A DNA stretch of 64,000 bases from Nocardioides silvaticus (GCF_003160695.1 NZ_QGDD01000002.1:372001-436000), one strand, 5' to 3'. Positions 52,896 through 62,380 are shown, numbered from the stretch's first letter. Notes: generated by a model from the sequence alone, not told the origin. Numbers and translations: made by a program.

Positions 52896-53993
52896 GTGGA
52901 CATCGAGTCGTTCCTGCTGAAGGTCGTCGACATCGTCGACGAGACAGCGGACGCCCGTTCCGTCAGCTTCGAGGTGCCGGCCGAGGCGCCCGAGAAGTTC
53001 GCCTACAAGCCGGGCCAGTTCCTGACTGTCGCCGTCCCGAGCAACCAGACCGGCATCGCCGCCCGTTGCTACTCGCTGTCCAGCAGCCCGCACGACGGCG
53101 GCCCGCTCACGGTGACGGTGAAGCGGACCGCCGACGGCTACGCCTCCAACTGGATCTGCGACAACCTCTCGGTCGGCGACACGATGCGCGTGCTGCCGCC
53201 CTCGGGGATCTTCACCCCGGCCTCCCTCGACGCCGACCTGCTGCTCTTCGCCGGCGGCAGCGGCGTCACCCCCATCATGTCGATCACGCGCACCGCCCTC
53301 GACCAGGGCACGGGCAGGATCGTGGTCTTCTACGCCAACCGCGACGAGCGGTCGGTGATCTTCGCCGAGGAGCTCACCCGGCTGGCCGCCGAGAACCCGG
53401 AGCGGCTGCAGGTCGTGCACTGGCTCGAGTCGGTGCAGGGGCTCCCGACGCCCGAGCAGGTCAAGACCTTCGTCCAGCCCTACCTGACCTACGACGCCTT
53501 CGTGTGCGGCCCGGCGCCCTACATGAAGCTGGTCACGACCGTGCTCCGCGAGCTCGACTTCCCGCGCGACCGCCGACACCAGGAGAAGTTCGTCTCCCTC
53601 GGCGGCAACCCGTTCGGCGACGTCGAGGAGCTGCAGCGCGCCGAGGAGGAGATGGCCGCCGCGGACGCCGACGAGGACTCCGCAGCCGCCGACGCCTTCG
53701 CCGACCTCGCCTCCGGGCCGGTGAAGGTCGAGGTCGAGCTCGACGGCGAGGAGTTCACCTTCGACGACTGGGACCCGAGGACGAAGCTCCTCGACTTCCT
53801 CGAGAGCAAGGGCGTCAAGGCGCCGTACTCCTGCCGCGAGGGGGAGTGCTCCGCCTGCGCCATCCGGCTGCTCGAGGGCGAGGTCAAGATGGTCCACAAC
53901 GACGTCCTCGACGACGAGGACCTCGCCGACGGCATCCGGCTGGGCTGCCAGTCGCTCCCGGTGACCGACACGGTGCGGGTCACCTACAGCTAG
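52896..53993 (+). CDS. kshB: 3-ketosteroid 9-alpha-hydroxylase reductase KshB
   Basis: A 365-residue reductase: FAD region ARCYSLSSSP, NAD region LFAGGSGVTPIMSI and FVCGPAPYMKLV, and a C-terminal plant-type [2Fe-2S] domain YSCREGECSACAIRLLEG with the last Cys in RLGCQSLP. It passes electrons from NADH to KshA (known). GTG 52896 follows GAGAGAA at moderate distance. In M. tuberculosis kshB lies apart from kshA; here they are adjacent. Confidence 0.9.
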   Translation: MDIESFLLKVVDIVDETADARSVSFEVPAEAPEKFAYKPGQFLTVAVPSNQTGIAARCYSLSSSPHDGGPLTVTVKRTADGYASNWICDNLSVGDTMRVLPPSGIFTPASLDADLLLFAGGSGVTPIMSITRTALDQGTGRIVVFYANRDERSVIFAEELTRLAAENPERLQVVHWLESVQGLPTPEQVKTFVQPYLTYDAFVCGPAPYMKLVTTVLRELDFPRDRRHQEKFVSLGGNPFGDVEELQRAEEEMAAADADEDSAAADAFADLASGPVKVEVELDGEEFTFDDWDPRTKLLDFLESKGVKAPYSCREGECSACAIRLLEGEVKMVHNDVLDDEDLADGIRLGCQSLPVTDTVRVTYS

Positions 53994-55444
53994 GCGCTGA
54001 ACTCCACCACGCCGTCGTCGAGCTCGCTCGTGCGCAGGAACCGCTTGTCGAAGTACCAGTTGTGCTTGAGCCGCCACGGGTCGCGGTCGCCGGCGACGGG
54101 AAGTCGGCCGGCGGCCCGCTGCAGGTAGCCGGAGGTCAGGTCCATCACCGGCGTCGGCTCGAGGCCGGCCTGCCGGCGCGGGACCACGACGCGGAGGTGG
54201 TGCTGGTCCATGTGCTCGAGCAGCCGGACGACGTACTCACAGACGAGATCGGCCTTCAGCGTCCAGGACGCGTTGGAGTAGCCGATGATGAAAGCGAAGT
54301 TCGGCACGTCGCTCAGCATCAGGGACTTGTAGGTGAAGGTGCTGCCGAGGTCGACCTTCTCACCGTCGACCACGATCTCGGCGCCGCCCATCGGGACGAC
54401 CTCGAGCCCGGTCGCGGACACGACGATGTCGGCGTCCAGCTCCTGACCCGAACGCAGCGCGATGCCCGTGCTCGTGAACCGCTCGATCACGTCGGTGACC
54501 ACGTCGACCTTGTGGCTGTGGATCGCCTTGAAGAGGTCGGCGCCCGGCACCACGCAGAGCCGCTGGTCCCACGGGTCGTACGGCGGCGTCAGGTGGGTGT
54601 CGTAGTCGAAGTCGTCGGGCAGGTGCAGCTTCGCCCACCGCTTGAGCAGCGCCTTGGCGAGCCTGGGGCTGCGCCGGCAGAACTCGTAGAACCCGATCGT
54701 CACCGCGGCGTACCGGGCGTGGATCGCCTTGGCGGCCAGCTTCCCCGGCAGCACGCGCTTGAGCGTCTGCGCGACCGGGTCGATCCTCGGCTGGCTCACG
54801 ATGTAGGTCGGCGTGCGCTGGAGCATCGTGATGTGCCCCGCGTCCCGGGCCATCGACGGGATCAGGGTGACCGCGGTCGCGCCCGAGCCGATCACGACGA
54901 TCCGCTGCCCGGTGTAGTCGAGGTCCTCGGGCCAGTGCTGGGGGTGGATCACCCGGCCCTGGTAGTCGTCGAGGCCGGGCCAGTCGGGGGTGTAGCCGGC
55001 CTCGTAGCTGTAGTAGCCGCTGGTGGAGAACAGGAAGTCGCAGGTGAGGGTCTCGACCGCGCCCGTCTCGGTGTTCTCGACGGTGACCGTCCAGACCTTG
55101 TCCTCCGAGGACCACTCGAAGAGCGTGGCCTTGCGGTGGTAGCGGATCCGCTCGTCGACGCCGTACTCCCGGGCGGTCTCGCGCAGGTAGCGCAGGATGT
55201 CGGCGCCCTCGGCGATCGCGTCCTTGCCGTCCCAGGGCCGGAAGCCGAAGCCGAGCGTGTACATGTCGGAGTCGGAGCGGATGCCCGGGTACTTGAACAG
55301 GCTCCACGTGCCGCCGAGCTCGCCACGCTGCTCGAGCACCGCATAGCTCCGTGCGGGGAAGGCCTGGCTGATGTGCACGGCCGCGTCGATCCCGGAGAGG
55401 CCGGCGCCGATGATCAGGACCTCGAGGTGGGTCGCCTCGCTCAT
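53990..55444 (-). CDS. flavin-containing (Baeyer-Villiger-type) monooxygenase
   Basis: A 484-residue flavoprotein: first GxGxxG in LIIGAGLSGIDAAVHISQ, second in IVVIGSGATAVTLIPSMAR, GTWSLFKYPGIRSDSDMYTLGFGFRPW and ATGLEVVPMGG. These are features of EtaA/MymA-type monooxygenases, which oxidise ketones or thioamides. Next to kshAB a steroid or ketone substrate is possible but unproven. GGAG at good distance from ATG 55444. Converges on kshB with a 4-bp overlap. Last gene of a three-gene operon. Confidence 0.84.
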   Translation of the reverse strand: MSEATHLEVLIIGAGLSGIDAAVHISQAFPARSYAVLEQRGELGGTWSLFKYPGIRSDSDMYTLGFGFRPWDGKDAIAEGADILRYLRETAREYGVDERIRYHRKATLFEWSSEDKVWTVTVENTETGAVETLTCDFLFSTSGYYSYEAGYTPDWPGLDDYQGRVIHPQHWPEDLDYTGQRIVVIGSGATAVTLIPSMARDAGHITMLQRTPTYIVSQPRIDPVAQTLKRVLPGKLAAKAIHARYAAVTIGFYEFCRRSPRLAKALLKRWAKLHLPDDFDYDTHLTPPYDPWDQRLCVVPGADLFKAIHSHKVDVVTDVIERFTSTGIALRSGQELDADIVVSATGLEVVPMGGAEIVVDGEKVDLGSTFTYKSLMLSDVPNFAFIIGYSNASWTLKADLVCEYVVRLLEHMDQHHLRVVVPRRQAGLEPTPVMDLTSGYLQRAAGRLPVAGDRDPWRLKHNWYFDKRFLRTSELDDGVVEFSA

Positions 55445-55446
55445 CG

Positions 55447-56355
55447 TCACTCCTTCGGGTCGACGACCGCGGCGGGGTCGGCTGCGTTGGCGACGTTGCG
55501 CGCGCTCGTGGCGCGGCCGAGAGCTGCCACCTCGGCATCCATCTTCGGCAGCAGCTCCGGCACGTGCGGGAGCGTCGCCCGGCTGCCGGCCGCCGAGTTC
55601 ACGACGTTGCGGTTGAGCCCGACGGCGCGGACCCAACCCGGGCAGTAGACGTGGCGGGACCGACTCTCGATGCCCCTGACGAACGCCTTCACGCACGCGT
55701 CGACCGACGTCGTCCGGCTCAGCGGGTAGGGCAGCTTCTTGATCAGCTCGGCGAAGCTCGACAGGTCCTTCTTCGCGTCCCGCACCAGCGGGGTGTCGAT
55801 CCACGACATGTGGGCGCAGCCGACCGCGACGCCCTGGTGGTGCACCTCCAGCCGCAGCGCGTTGGCGAAGTGCTCGGCGCCCGCCTTGCTCGCGTTGTAG
55901 GCGGCCAGTCCCGGAGCGGCGGCGAACGCCGCCAGCGACGACACGACGAGGAAGTAGCCCTTGCTCTCCACCAGGGCGGGAAGGGCGGCCCGCGCGGTGT
56001 GGAAGACCCCCAGCACGTTGATGTCGAGCACCCGCTTGAACGCGGCAGGGTCGGTGTGCAGGACCGAGCCGTACGACGCGATGCCCGCGTTCGCGACGGC
56101 CACGTCCAGCCGGCCGAACCGCTGCACGCCGGCCGCGACCGCGTCCTCCATCGACGGCAGGTCGCAGACGTCGGCCACCACGGCGAGGCACCGGTCCTCG
56201 CCGATCGCGGCGGCGGTCTGGTCGAGCGCGGCCCGGTCGAGGTCGGTGAGGACCAGCTTCGCGCCACGGTCGGCGAGCGCCTTGGCGGTCTCCGCGCCGA
56301 TGCCGCGCGCACCGCCGGTGATGAGGACGACCTGTCCTGCGAGAGAGGCGGTCAT
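55447..56355 (-). CDS. short-chain dehydrogenase
   Basis: A 302-residue SDR with ITGGARGIGAETAKAL, NAGIASYG, VVSSLAAFA and catalytic YNASK, and a C-terminal extension of ~60 residues. SDRs of this length often sit beside EtaA-like monooxygenases and interconvert the alcohol and ketone substrate. ATG 56355 overlaps the membrane-protein stop; two bases separate it from the monooxygenase gene. Confidence 0.82.
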   Translation of the reverse strand: MTASLAGQVVLITGGARGIGAETAKALADRGAKLVLTDLDRAALDQTAAAIGEDRCLAVVADVCDLPSMEDAVAAGVQRFGRLDVAVANAGIASYGSVLHTDPAAFKRVLDINVLGVFHTARAALPALVESKGYFLVVSSLAAFAAAPGLAAYNASKAGAEHFANALRLEVHHQGVAVGCAHMSWIDTPLVRDAKKDLSSFAELIKKLPYPLSRTTSVDACVKAFVRGIESRSRHVYCPGWVRAVGLNRNVVNSAAGSRATLPHVPELLPKMDAEVAALGRATSARNVANAADPAAVVDPKE

Positions 56356-58256
56356 ACGGTCTCCTTGGTCCTCGTGGTCGACGGGGCGACCGGTTGGGCG
56401 GCGCGGTTGTAGCACCAGCCGTAGAACAGCAGCAGCGCCAGCCAGGTCGCGATGACGGCGATGTACCCGACCGTCCACGCCCAAGTCGGGACGTCCTCCC
56501 GCTGCTCGCGCTGGAGGAACTCCCGCTCGAGCACCGTCTCGACCTGCTGGCCGTCGGTCGTGACGATCGCGCGACCACGCGAGCTCTCGATGGCCGGGTC
56601 GTCGGGCGCGTAGAGCGGGAACGACACCATCTCGCTCGGCGCCACGTGGAGCCGGAGCAAGGTCTTCCAGTTGCCGTAGAGCGGGACCGGGTGCTCGGTG
56701 CGGTACTCGCCCGGCACCCCGGTGGGCTCCAGTGCGGTGCGCACGATGCCGGGTGCGTCGGACTGGGGGTCGCGCGGGACGCCGGTGGAGTCGCCTCCGG
56801 GACGTCCCTGCCAGGCGAGGGCGTAGAACCAGACCGCGTCCTCCGCCACGTCGGGGTCGTCGAGCCGGATGGTGACGGTGGCCAGGCACTTCTCCTCGGT
56901 GCCCGCGCACTCCGAGCCGCCGGTCGTCACGTCGCTGAACCCGACGACGCCGGTGTAGGTCTCCGGCGCCTTCGGCACGCCGAACACGCCCATGAGCACG
57001 GCGAAGATCGCCAGCCCTGCGAGCCCGAACCATCGGCGTGGCGCCGGCCGGTCCTCCGGCGGTGCCGCGCTGCTGCCGGTGAGCACGAGCCGGCTGAGCA
57101 TCCACGCCGCCATCAGGCCGCCGCCGAGGCCGGCGATCGTGCTCACGCCGAGCAGGAACGGCAGGGTGTCGGCGTCGAACGGCTGGGGGAGCGGCATGAA
57201 GAACTTCGACCACAGCCACTCGCCGTACATGCCCAGCGACCCGACGAGCACGCCGGAGACGACGACGAACGGGATCTCCCGCCCCGTCCGCTTCGGCTGG
57301 AGGATCGCGGCGACCACCTCAATGATCACGACGGAGGGGACGAGCAGCAGCCACCGTGCGGTCAGCACGTCGGGCAACGCCCAGATCGTCGCCCAGAGGA
57401 ACAGGTGGGCGGTCCAGAAGGCGGCACCGACCAGCAACGCACCGCCGGGCCCGAGCCAGAGGCGTACGGCGCAGCCGATCCACGCTGCCAGGAACGCGAA
57501 GATGATGAACTGGGTCACGGCGGGGAACTGCGGCACGCCGAGGTCGAACTCCATCAGGAACGCGAACGGGATCCCGCAGACGGTGATCGCCAGGGCGCCG
57601 AGGAGCCGGCCGATGAAGCCCGACGTGCGCGGCGCGCTGACCTGCGCGGCCTCGGCCAGGAGGAGCGGGATGCCGAGGACGAAGGTCACGGCCCCGCCGA
57701 TCATCATCACGTGGGTCGGTCCCCACTCGGTGACGTCCTGGCCGAACAGGCGGTGCCAGAGGTCGTCGGCCGGGAACCCGACGAGCGCGATCAGGCCCGC
57801 GCCGGTGATCACCAGTGAGCCGAGCGGGACCCGCCAGGTCCGCGACAGCCGCACCGTGTGCCGGGGCAGCGGGTCACGTGCCAGGCCCATGCTGAGCAGC
57901 CCGGCGTGGCAGAAGCCCAGGATGCCGAGGAAGATCGGGTAGTGGCTCGGGTTCGCGAGCGGACCCTCGTCGCGACCGTTCTGCATGTGGATCGGCACGT
58001 CCCACCACACGCCCCAGCCGGCCACCAGGACCGACACCAGGCCGAGCGCCGAGGGCAGTGCGACCCAGCGCGGCAGCTGGACCAGGTCCGCGGACCAGTC
58101 GGCGAGCCGGCTGACGAACGTGGGCCTCCCGGCACGCTCGCGGAGGATCACCCACCCGAAGAACAGGATGACGACACCGGCCATGGCGCCGGCGATCGCG
58201 ATCTCGTCGAAGGCTGCGCCTGCAGCCGGGGGAGTCTCCGCTGCCCTGAGGTCCAT
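56352..58256 (-). CDS. large polytopic membrane protein, unknown
   Basis: A 634-residue protein with about ten to twelve predicted membrane helices in residues 20-440, a large extracytoplasmic domain (about 450-600, with two Cys in SECAGTEEKC) and a final helix (VGYIAVIATWLALLLFYGWCY). His residues near HMQNG, DLWHRLFGQ and THVMMIGGA could be metal or heme ligands. Family not recognised. First gene of the operon with the SDR and the flavin monooxygenase, so it may be a partner of that oxidation or an uptake protein. Confidence 0.65.
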   Translation of the reverse strand: MDLRAAETPPAAGAAFDEIAIAGAMAGVVILFFGWVILRERAGRPTFVSRLADWSADLVQLPRWVALPSALGLVSVLVAGWGVWWDVPIHMQNGRDEGPLANPSHYPIFLGILGFCHAGLLSMGLARDPLPRHTVRLSRTWRVPLGSLVITGAGLIALVGFPADDLWHRLFGQDVTEWGPTHVMMIGGAVTFVLGIPLLLAEAAQVSAPRTSGFIGRLLGALAITVCGIPFAFLMEFDLGVPQFPAVTQFIIFAFLAAWIGCAVRLWLGPGGALLVGAAFWTAHLFLWATIWALPDVLTARWLLLVPSVVIIEVVAAILQPKRTGREIPFVVVSGVLVGSLGMYGEWLWSKFFMPLPQPFDADTLPFLLGVSTIAGLGGGLMAAWMLSRLVLTGSSAAPPEDRPAPRRWFGLAGLAIFAVLMGVFGVPKAPETYTGVVGFSDVTTGGSECAGTEEKCLATVTIRLDDPDVAEDAVWFYALAWQGRPGGDSTGVPRDPQSDAPGIVRTALEPTGVPGEYRTEHPVPLYGNWKTLLRLHVAPSEMVSFPLYAPDDPAIESSRGRAIVTTDGQQVETVLEREFLQREQREDVPTWAWTVGYIAVIATWLALLLFYGWCYNRAAQPVAPSTTRTKETV

Positions 58257-58581
58257 GCCCGCACTCCGTTCGTTCGGATCCTCCCATGCCGGGAGCTGGT
58301 CACGCGAGGTTCTCGATACAGACTGTAGCGGCTATCCGTCCGGTCGCCGCAGCCGCGCGGAAGCGTGGACAAGGGGCAGGCGCTGGTAGGCTTCACGGCA
58401 GTTGAAGGGGCTCGTCTCCGACGAGCTCTCCCGGCGCAGGACTGCAGGGCGCCGGTTCACTTACGTGGTTCCTTGCGGCCTGTCGATCGGGCTGCCGTCG
58501 AGGTACGTGCAGGTGTTTTCTTCCGCGCGGCAGGCACCATCGTCTGCGCGTCTCGACAGCAGTAACAGCAAGGAGATCGAC
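58257..58581 (+). promoter_or_regulatory. long leader region upstream of cspA
   Basis: 325 bp with no convincing gene. The last ~190 bases before cspA contain several short stems and a pyrimidine tract (TGTTTTCTTCC near 58512). This is typical of the long structured 5' leader of cold-shock mRNAs, but the transcript start is not visible. AAGGAG lies before the ATG. Confidence 0.45.
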
Positions 58582-58785
58582 ATGGCCAGCGGAACCGTCA
58601 AGTGGTTCAACGACACCAAGGGCTTCGGCTTCATCGCGCAGGACACCGGTGAGGGCGACGTGTTCGTCCACCACACCGGCATCGCCGGCAGCGGCTTCAA
58701 GAGCCTCGCCGAGGACCAGAAGGTCGAGTTCGACGTGACCCGCGGCCCCAAGGGCCTGCAGGCCGAGAACGTCCGCGCCGTCTGA
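58582..58785 (+). CDS. cspA: cold-shock protein CspA
   Basis: A 67-residue cold-shock domain with RNP1 KGFGFIAQD and RNP2 DVFVHHTGI, the normal full length. Binds single-stranded RNA/DNA. AAGGAG at good distance before ATG 58582. Confidence 0.95.
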   Translation: MASGTVKWFNDTKGFGFIAQDTGEGDVFVHHTGIAGSGFKSLAEDQKVEFDVTRGPKGLQAENVRAV

Positions 58786-58811
58786 GACGACGCGTCGACG
58801 TACGACGTCAG

Positions 58812-58839
58812 CGACGGCCCCGCTCCGGCGGGGCCGTCG
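58812..58839 (+). terminator. cspA terminator hairpin
   Basis: CGACGGCCCCGC and GCGGGGCCGTCG form a perfect twelve-pair stem with loop TCCG, 27 bp after the cspA stop and before the convergent GMC gene. No T tract follows. Confidence 0.8.
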
Positions 58840-58855
58840 TGCATTTCCCGAGGGG

Positions 58856-60799
58856 TCAGGCGAGCCGGGCGGCGAGCCGGGTCGCGTTCATGTAGGCGAT
58901 CGACTCGATGGAGATCATCGGGTTCACGCCCGACGAGGTCGGGAAGCAGGACGCGTCGGCGACGTAGAGGCCGGGCAGGTCCCACGTCTGGCCGTCGGGG
59001 TCGGTGGCCGAGGTGATCGGCGAGTCGCCCATCCGGGCCGATCCCATGATGTGCAGCGCCGCGAGCACCATCCGCGCCGGGTCGGTCCCGGCCGCCCTCA
59101 CGTCCGCCTCGAACGTCGACAGCGAACCGCGCTTCCCGGGCTCGTAGGAGACCGTCCGGTGGTGGGTGGTGCTGATCCGCGTGGCTCCGGCTGCCTCCGC
59201 GATCCGGGCCCCGCCGAGCAGGCCCTGGACGAGGTGCTCGGAGTCGTGGGGTGAGAGCCGGTAGCGGACGACGGGGTGGCCGTCGCGCTTGGTCTGCACC
59301 GTCCCGACCGAGTCGCGGTCGCGGAGCAGTACGGCGACGCCGAGGCTGTGGCTCAGCTCCGCCATCCGCCTCTGGAACTCCGCGCCCCCGCGCCAGTTGA
59401 CGAACCCCGACCCGAACGCGGGGGTGAGCGGGCCGGTCTCGAACAGCACGCCGTAGCCCTTGCCGTCGAGGTCGGTGAGCGCGTCGCTGTACCTACTCTG
59501 CATCGAGCCGACCCACGGGTCGACGCGCTCCTCCATCAGCCCCCACAGCGCGGTGGCCGGGTGCAGGCGGAGGTGGCGGCCGACGTTCGGGTTGGTGAGG
59601 CCGCTGCGGTGGAGCAGCGCGGGGGTCTGGATCGCGCCCGCCGACGCCACGACCGCGCGGGCGTGCACCGTCACCCGGCGGCCCTCGGCGCTGACCGCCT
59701 CGACGCCGGTCGCGCGGCCACCGGCCCGGGTCACCCGCCGGGCCGTCACGCCGGTGTAGATGCGGGCCCCGGCGGCCGCGGCGTCCTCGAGCCAGGTCTT
59801 GGCGGTCGACTGCTTGGCGCCCAGCCGGCAGCCCATGCCACAGCGGCCGCACTCGACGTCCTGGTCGCACCCGATGACGTTGCGCGGCATCGCCCGGCAG
59901 TCCCAGCCGAGGGCGCGGGCGCCGCGCTCGAGCAGGGCGTCGCGCGGCGCGGCCGCGTCGTGGTCGGTGTTGACGCCCAGTCGCGTGCAGACGGCGTCGA
60001 GCGCGGCGTCGTACTCCTCGGTGACGAACTGCTTCGTCCCCAGGTCGGCCCACTCCTGCCGCACCCGGTCGGGCGTGCGGAACGAGGTCGTGTAGTTGAC
60101 GACCGTGCCACCGCCGAGCCCGCGGCCCGCGAGGAGGCTGATCTGGCCCTCGGCAGTGGCCTGGGGCGCCAGCGCGTAGAGGTTGAGGAACCCGGTCTCC
60201 TCGCCGCCGTCGAAGAACCGCTCGTCGTGGTGGTCGCCGGCCTCCAGCACCACGACGTCGAGGCCCGAGCTGGCGAGCACGCCCGCCGCGGTGCCGCCAC
60301 CGGCGCCGGACCCGACGACCACGACGTCGCACGTCAGGTCGGCGTCCGTCGTCGCGCGCAAGGTGCGAAGGGTGGGGGCGGGGGCGTCGTCGCGGCGGCC
60401 GAACGGTCCGGGGTAGCCCATCGGGTCCCAGGCGCCCGGACCGGCCACCATGTAGTACGGCAGCAGGGCCGCGGACTTGAGCGCCGCGAACAGTGCCCGG
60501 CGCTGGGCGCTTGGGGAGTCGGACATGGCGAGCAGGAAGCGCTCCCGGCCGGCCTGGTCGAGGCGGGAGAACCGCTGCGACCGCCCGGTCAGCGCGAGCG
60601 CCATCGCCCGGGTGTCCCACATCCGCAGCAGCATCTTGAGCTGCCGCACCTCGATCACCCGTGGGTTGGCGGCTGCCACCTCGAGGGCCACGTCGACCGA
60701 GCCGGCCTCGCTGGCCGAGGGGACGCCGTCGGCGTTGCCGGGGGCGAAGGTGTCGCAGATGAGGCGCATCGCCTCGCGTTCGCGGGCGGTGAAGGTCAT
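58856..60799 (-). CDS. GMC-family oxidoreductase
   Basis: A 647-residue flavoprotein with a ~130-residue N-terminal helical domain (as in bacterial long-chain alcohol oxidase-like GMC proteins), then VVVGSGAGGGTAAGVLASSG for FAD, GRGLGGGTVVNYTT, a CGRCGMGC cluster-like motif near 330, and a C-terminal GVNPMISIESIAYMNATRLA. It probably oxidises an alcohol; a sterol 3-hydroxyl is possible given the neighbourhood but the classical cholesterol oxidase layout is not followed. ATG 60799 lies seven bases after TAGCCT. Confidence 0.8.
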   Translation of the reverse strand: MTFTAREREAMRLICDTFAPGNADGVPSASEAGSVDVALEVAAANPRVIEVRQLKMLLRMWDTRAMALALTGRSQRFSRLDQAGRERFLLAMSDSPSAQRRALFAALKSAALLPYYMVAGPGAWDPMGYPGPFGRRDDAPAPTLRTLRATTDADLTCDVVVVGSGAGGGTAAGVLASSGLDVVVLEAGDHHDERFFDGGEETGFLNLYALAPQATAEGQISLLAGRGLGGGTVVNYTTSFRTPDRVRQEWADLGTKQFVTEEYDAALDAVCTRLGVNTDHDAAAPRDALLERGARALGWDCRAMPRNVIGCDQDVECGRCGMGCRLGAKQSTAKTWLEDAAAAGARIYTGVTARRVTRAGGRATGVEAVSAEGRRVTVHARAVVASAGAIQTPALLHRSGLTNPNVGRHLRLHPATALWGLMEERVDPWVGSMQSRYSDALTDLDGKGYGVLFETGPLTPAFGSGFVNWRGGAEFQRRMAELSHSLGVAVLLRDRDSVGTVQTKRDGHPVVRYRLSPHDSEHLVQGLLGGARIAEAAGATRISTTHHRTVSYEPGKRGSLSTFEADVRAAGTDPARMVLAALHIMGSARMGDSPITSATDPDGQTWDLPGLYVADASCFPTSSGVNPMISIESIAYMNATRLAARLA

Positions 60800-60836
60800 G
60801 AGCGCGAGGCTAGACCCTGTCCGGTCCCGTGGGCGG

Positions 60837-61508
60837 CTACCAGCCGCGCTCGCGCCACTCGCCGAGCCGGGGTCGCTCGGCGCCGAGCGTGGAGTCGTCG
60901 CCGTGGCCGGGGTAGAACCAGGTGTCGTCCGGCAGCGCGCCGAAGAGCTTGTGCTCGACGTCGTCGATCAAGGTGGTGAACGCGGCGCTGTCGCCGAAGG
61001 TGTTGCCCACCCCGCCGGGGAACAGCGAGTCGCCGGTGAAGAGGTGGGGATGGCCGTCGGGGTCGCGGTAGAGCAGGCAGATCGACCCGGGGGTGTGCCC
61101 GGTGACGCGGATGACCTCGAGCTCGCAGGCGCCGACGGCGACCCGGTCGCCGTCGGACACGCGCCTGGTCACCTGGACGCCGGTCTGCTCGGTGATCGCG
61201 TCGGCGTCCGGCTCGCCGGCGACGACGTCGGCGCCGGTCGCGCCCACCACGTCGGCGAGGGCCCGGTGGTGGTCCCAGTGCTGGTGGGTGGTCACGACGG
61301 CCGTGAGGCCGGCATCGCCGATCAGCGGCAGCAGCGTGTGGGTCTCGGCGGCGGCGTCGACCAGCACCTGATCGCCGGTCTCGTTGCAGCGCAGCAGGTA
61401 AGCGTTGTTGGACATCTGCTCGTCGACCGCGACCTTGGTGATCGTCAGGTGCGCCAGCTCGCGCACGTCGGCCGTGCCGCCGGGCGTGACGGCTCCGGTG
61501 TAGCTCAT
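60837..61508 (-). CDS. metallo-beta-lactamase-fold hydrolase (glyoxalase II-like)
   Basis: A 223-residue MBL protein: TTHQHWDHH (HxHxDH) near 100, [15 protein letters not shown] and YPGHGD provide the metal ligands. Probably a thioester hydrolase using glutathione-like mycothiol conjugates, because it is coupled (ATGA overlap) to a mycothiol-dependent-type protein. Substrate inferred. Confidence 0.84.
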   Translation of the reverse strand: MSYTGAVTPGGTADVRELAHLTITKVAVDEQMSNNAYLLRCNETGDQVLVDAAAETHTLLPLIGDAGLTAVVTTHQHWDHHRALADVVGATGADVVAGEPDADAITEQTGVQVTRRVSDGDRVAVGACELEVIRVTGHTPGSICLLYRDPDGHPHLFTGDSLFPGGVGNTFGDSAAFTTLIDDVEHKLFGALPDDTWFYPGHGDDSTLGAERPRLGEWRERGW

Positions 61509-62218
61509 CGTCCCTCCATCCCCGGCACCTCGCCGGTCGCACTGGTCAGCTGGTCGCCGGGGTCCCGGCCGGTGAGCCACCATGCCAGAGCCGAGGCCGG
61601 GCCGGAGACCTGGACGGCGCCGTCCTCGGCCGACCCCAGCGCGAAGGTGCGGTCCAGGTCGGTGGCGTACGCGAGGAGCGGCGGGCCGTCGTACCGCTCG
61701 ACGTCGCGCTCGAGGAACCGGACGACCGTCTCGCCCGGCCAGTCGGCGTGGCCGTAACCGGCCCGCAGGTCGGCGTGGTGGATCTCCACCTCCCGCAGCC
61801 GGAGCAGCGGCACCGCGCGGGCGAGCATCTGCTGCCCGCCGGGCGTGCGGTCGAAGGTCGCGTCGGGCGCGACGCGGGGGAGGCCGGTCAGCGCCGCGGT
61901 GAAGTCGTCCGCCGAGGCGCGGAGCCGTCCGCGGATCTCGTCGGCTGGTCGCGCCGCCAGCGTCTCGATGTCGGCGTCCCGGGCGGTGTTCGACGCGTAC
62001 ATGACGGTCGGTCGGCCGTCCGCCAGCCCGCGGACGACGCCCGCGAGCGCCTCGGCGTTGAGGGCCAGGTGGGCGATCACGTGGGCGCGGCTCCAGCCCG
62101 CGCACCCGCTCGCCCCGGGCCAGTCGTCGTCCCGGAGCCCGTCGACGGTGTCGAGGAGGCGCGCCGTTGCTGCGGTGAGGCCGTCGCTGTCGGTGATGTC
62201 GGTCACGGGACCCATCAT
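61505..62218 (-). CDS. mycothiol-dependent maleylpyruvate isomerase-family protein
   Basis: A 237-residue DinB-like MDMPI protein: [37 protein letters not shown] and [15 protein letters not shown] carry the zinc-binding His/Glu/His set. The partner domain lies at the C-terminus ([21 protein letters not shown]). It acts in mycothiol-linked chemistry; substrate unknown. ATG 62218 or 62215 are both possible. It overlaps the MBL gene. Confidence 0.82.
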   Translation of the reverse strand: MMGPVTDITDSDGLTAATARLLDTVDGLRDDDWPGASGCAGWSRAHVIAHLALNAEALAGVVRGLADGRPTVMYASNTARDADIETLAARPADEIRGRLRASADDFTAALTGLPRVAPDATFDRTPGGQQMLARAVPLLRLREVEIHHADLRAGYGHADWPGETVVRFLERDVERYDGPPLLAYATDLDRTFALGSAEDGAVQVSGPASALAWWLTGRDPGDQLTSATGEVPGMEGR

Positions 62219-62313
62219 CGCCCCGTGTCCGAGCGGTCCGCGAGGGCACCGTTGTCGGCGGCGCATGAGAGTGTGAACGGCAGCGTGGCGACTTGTGCGA
62301 CGCCGTACGATAG

Positions 62314-62327
62314 CGAACACTTGTTCG
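62314..62327. promoter_or_regulatory. LexA/SOS box upstream of uvrA
   Basis: CGAACACTTGTTCG matches the actinobacterial SOS box CGAAC-N4-GTTCG exactly, 54 bp upstream of the uvrA start. Confidence 0.88.
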
Positions 62328-62349
62328 AGTCTCGACAGGCTCGACCACC
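62327..62349. repeat. interspersed repeat, short form, between the SOS box and uvrA
   Basis: GAGTCTCGACAGGCTCGACC plus ACC. It begins directly at the right edge of the SOS box and lies in the probable uvrA leader. The only clear intergenic copy of the short form. Confidence 0.8.
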
Positions 62350-62380
62350 GGACCGCCGACCAGACGACGAACGGACAGCA

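Noticed and set aside
58308..58335. TTCTCGATACAG segment resembling the end of the long repeat
   Set aside because: Isolated partial match without the other end.
62314..62327. CGAACACTTGTTCG as a KstR box
   Set aside because: It lacks the AAC-NN-GTT spacing (here AAC-N4-GTT) and fits the SOS box exactly.
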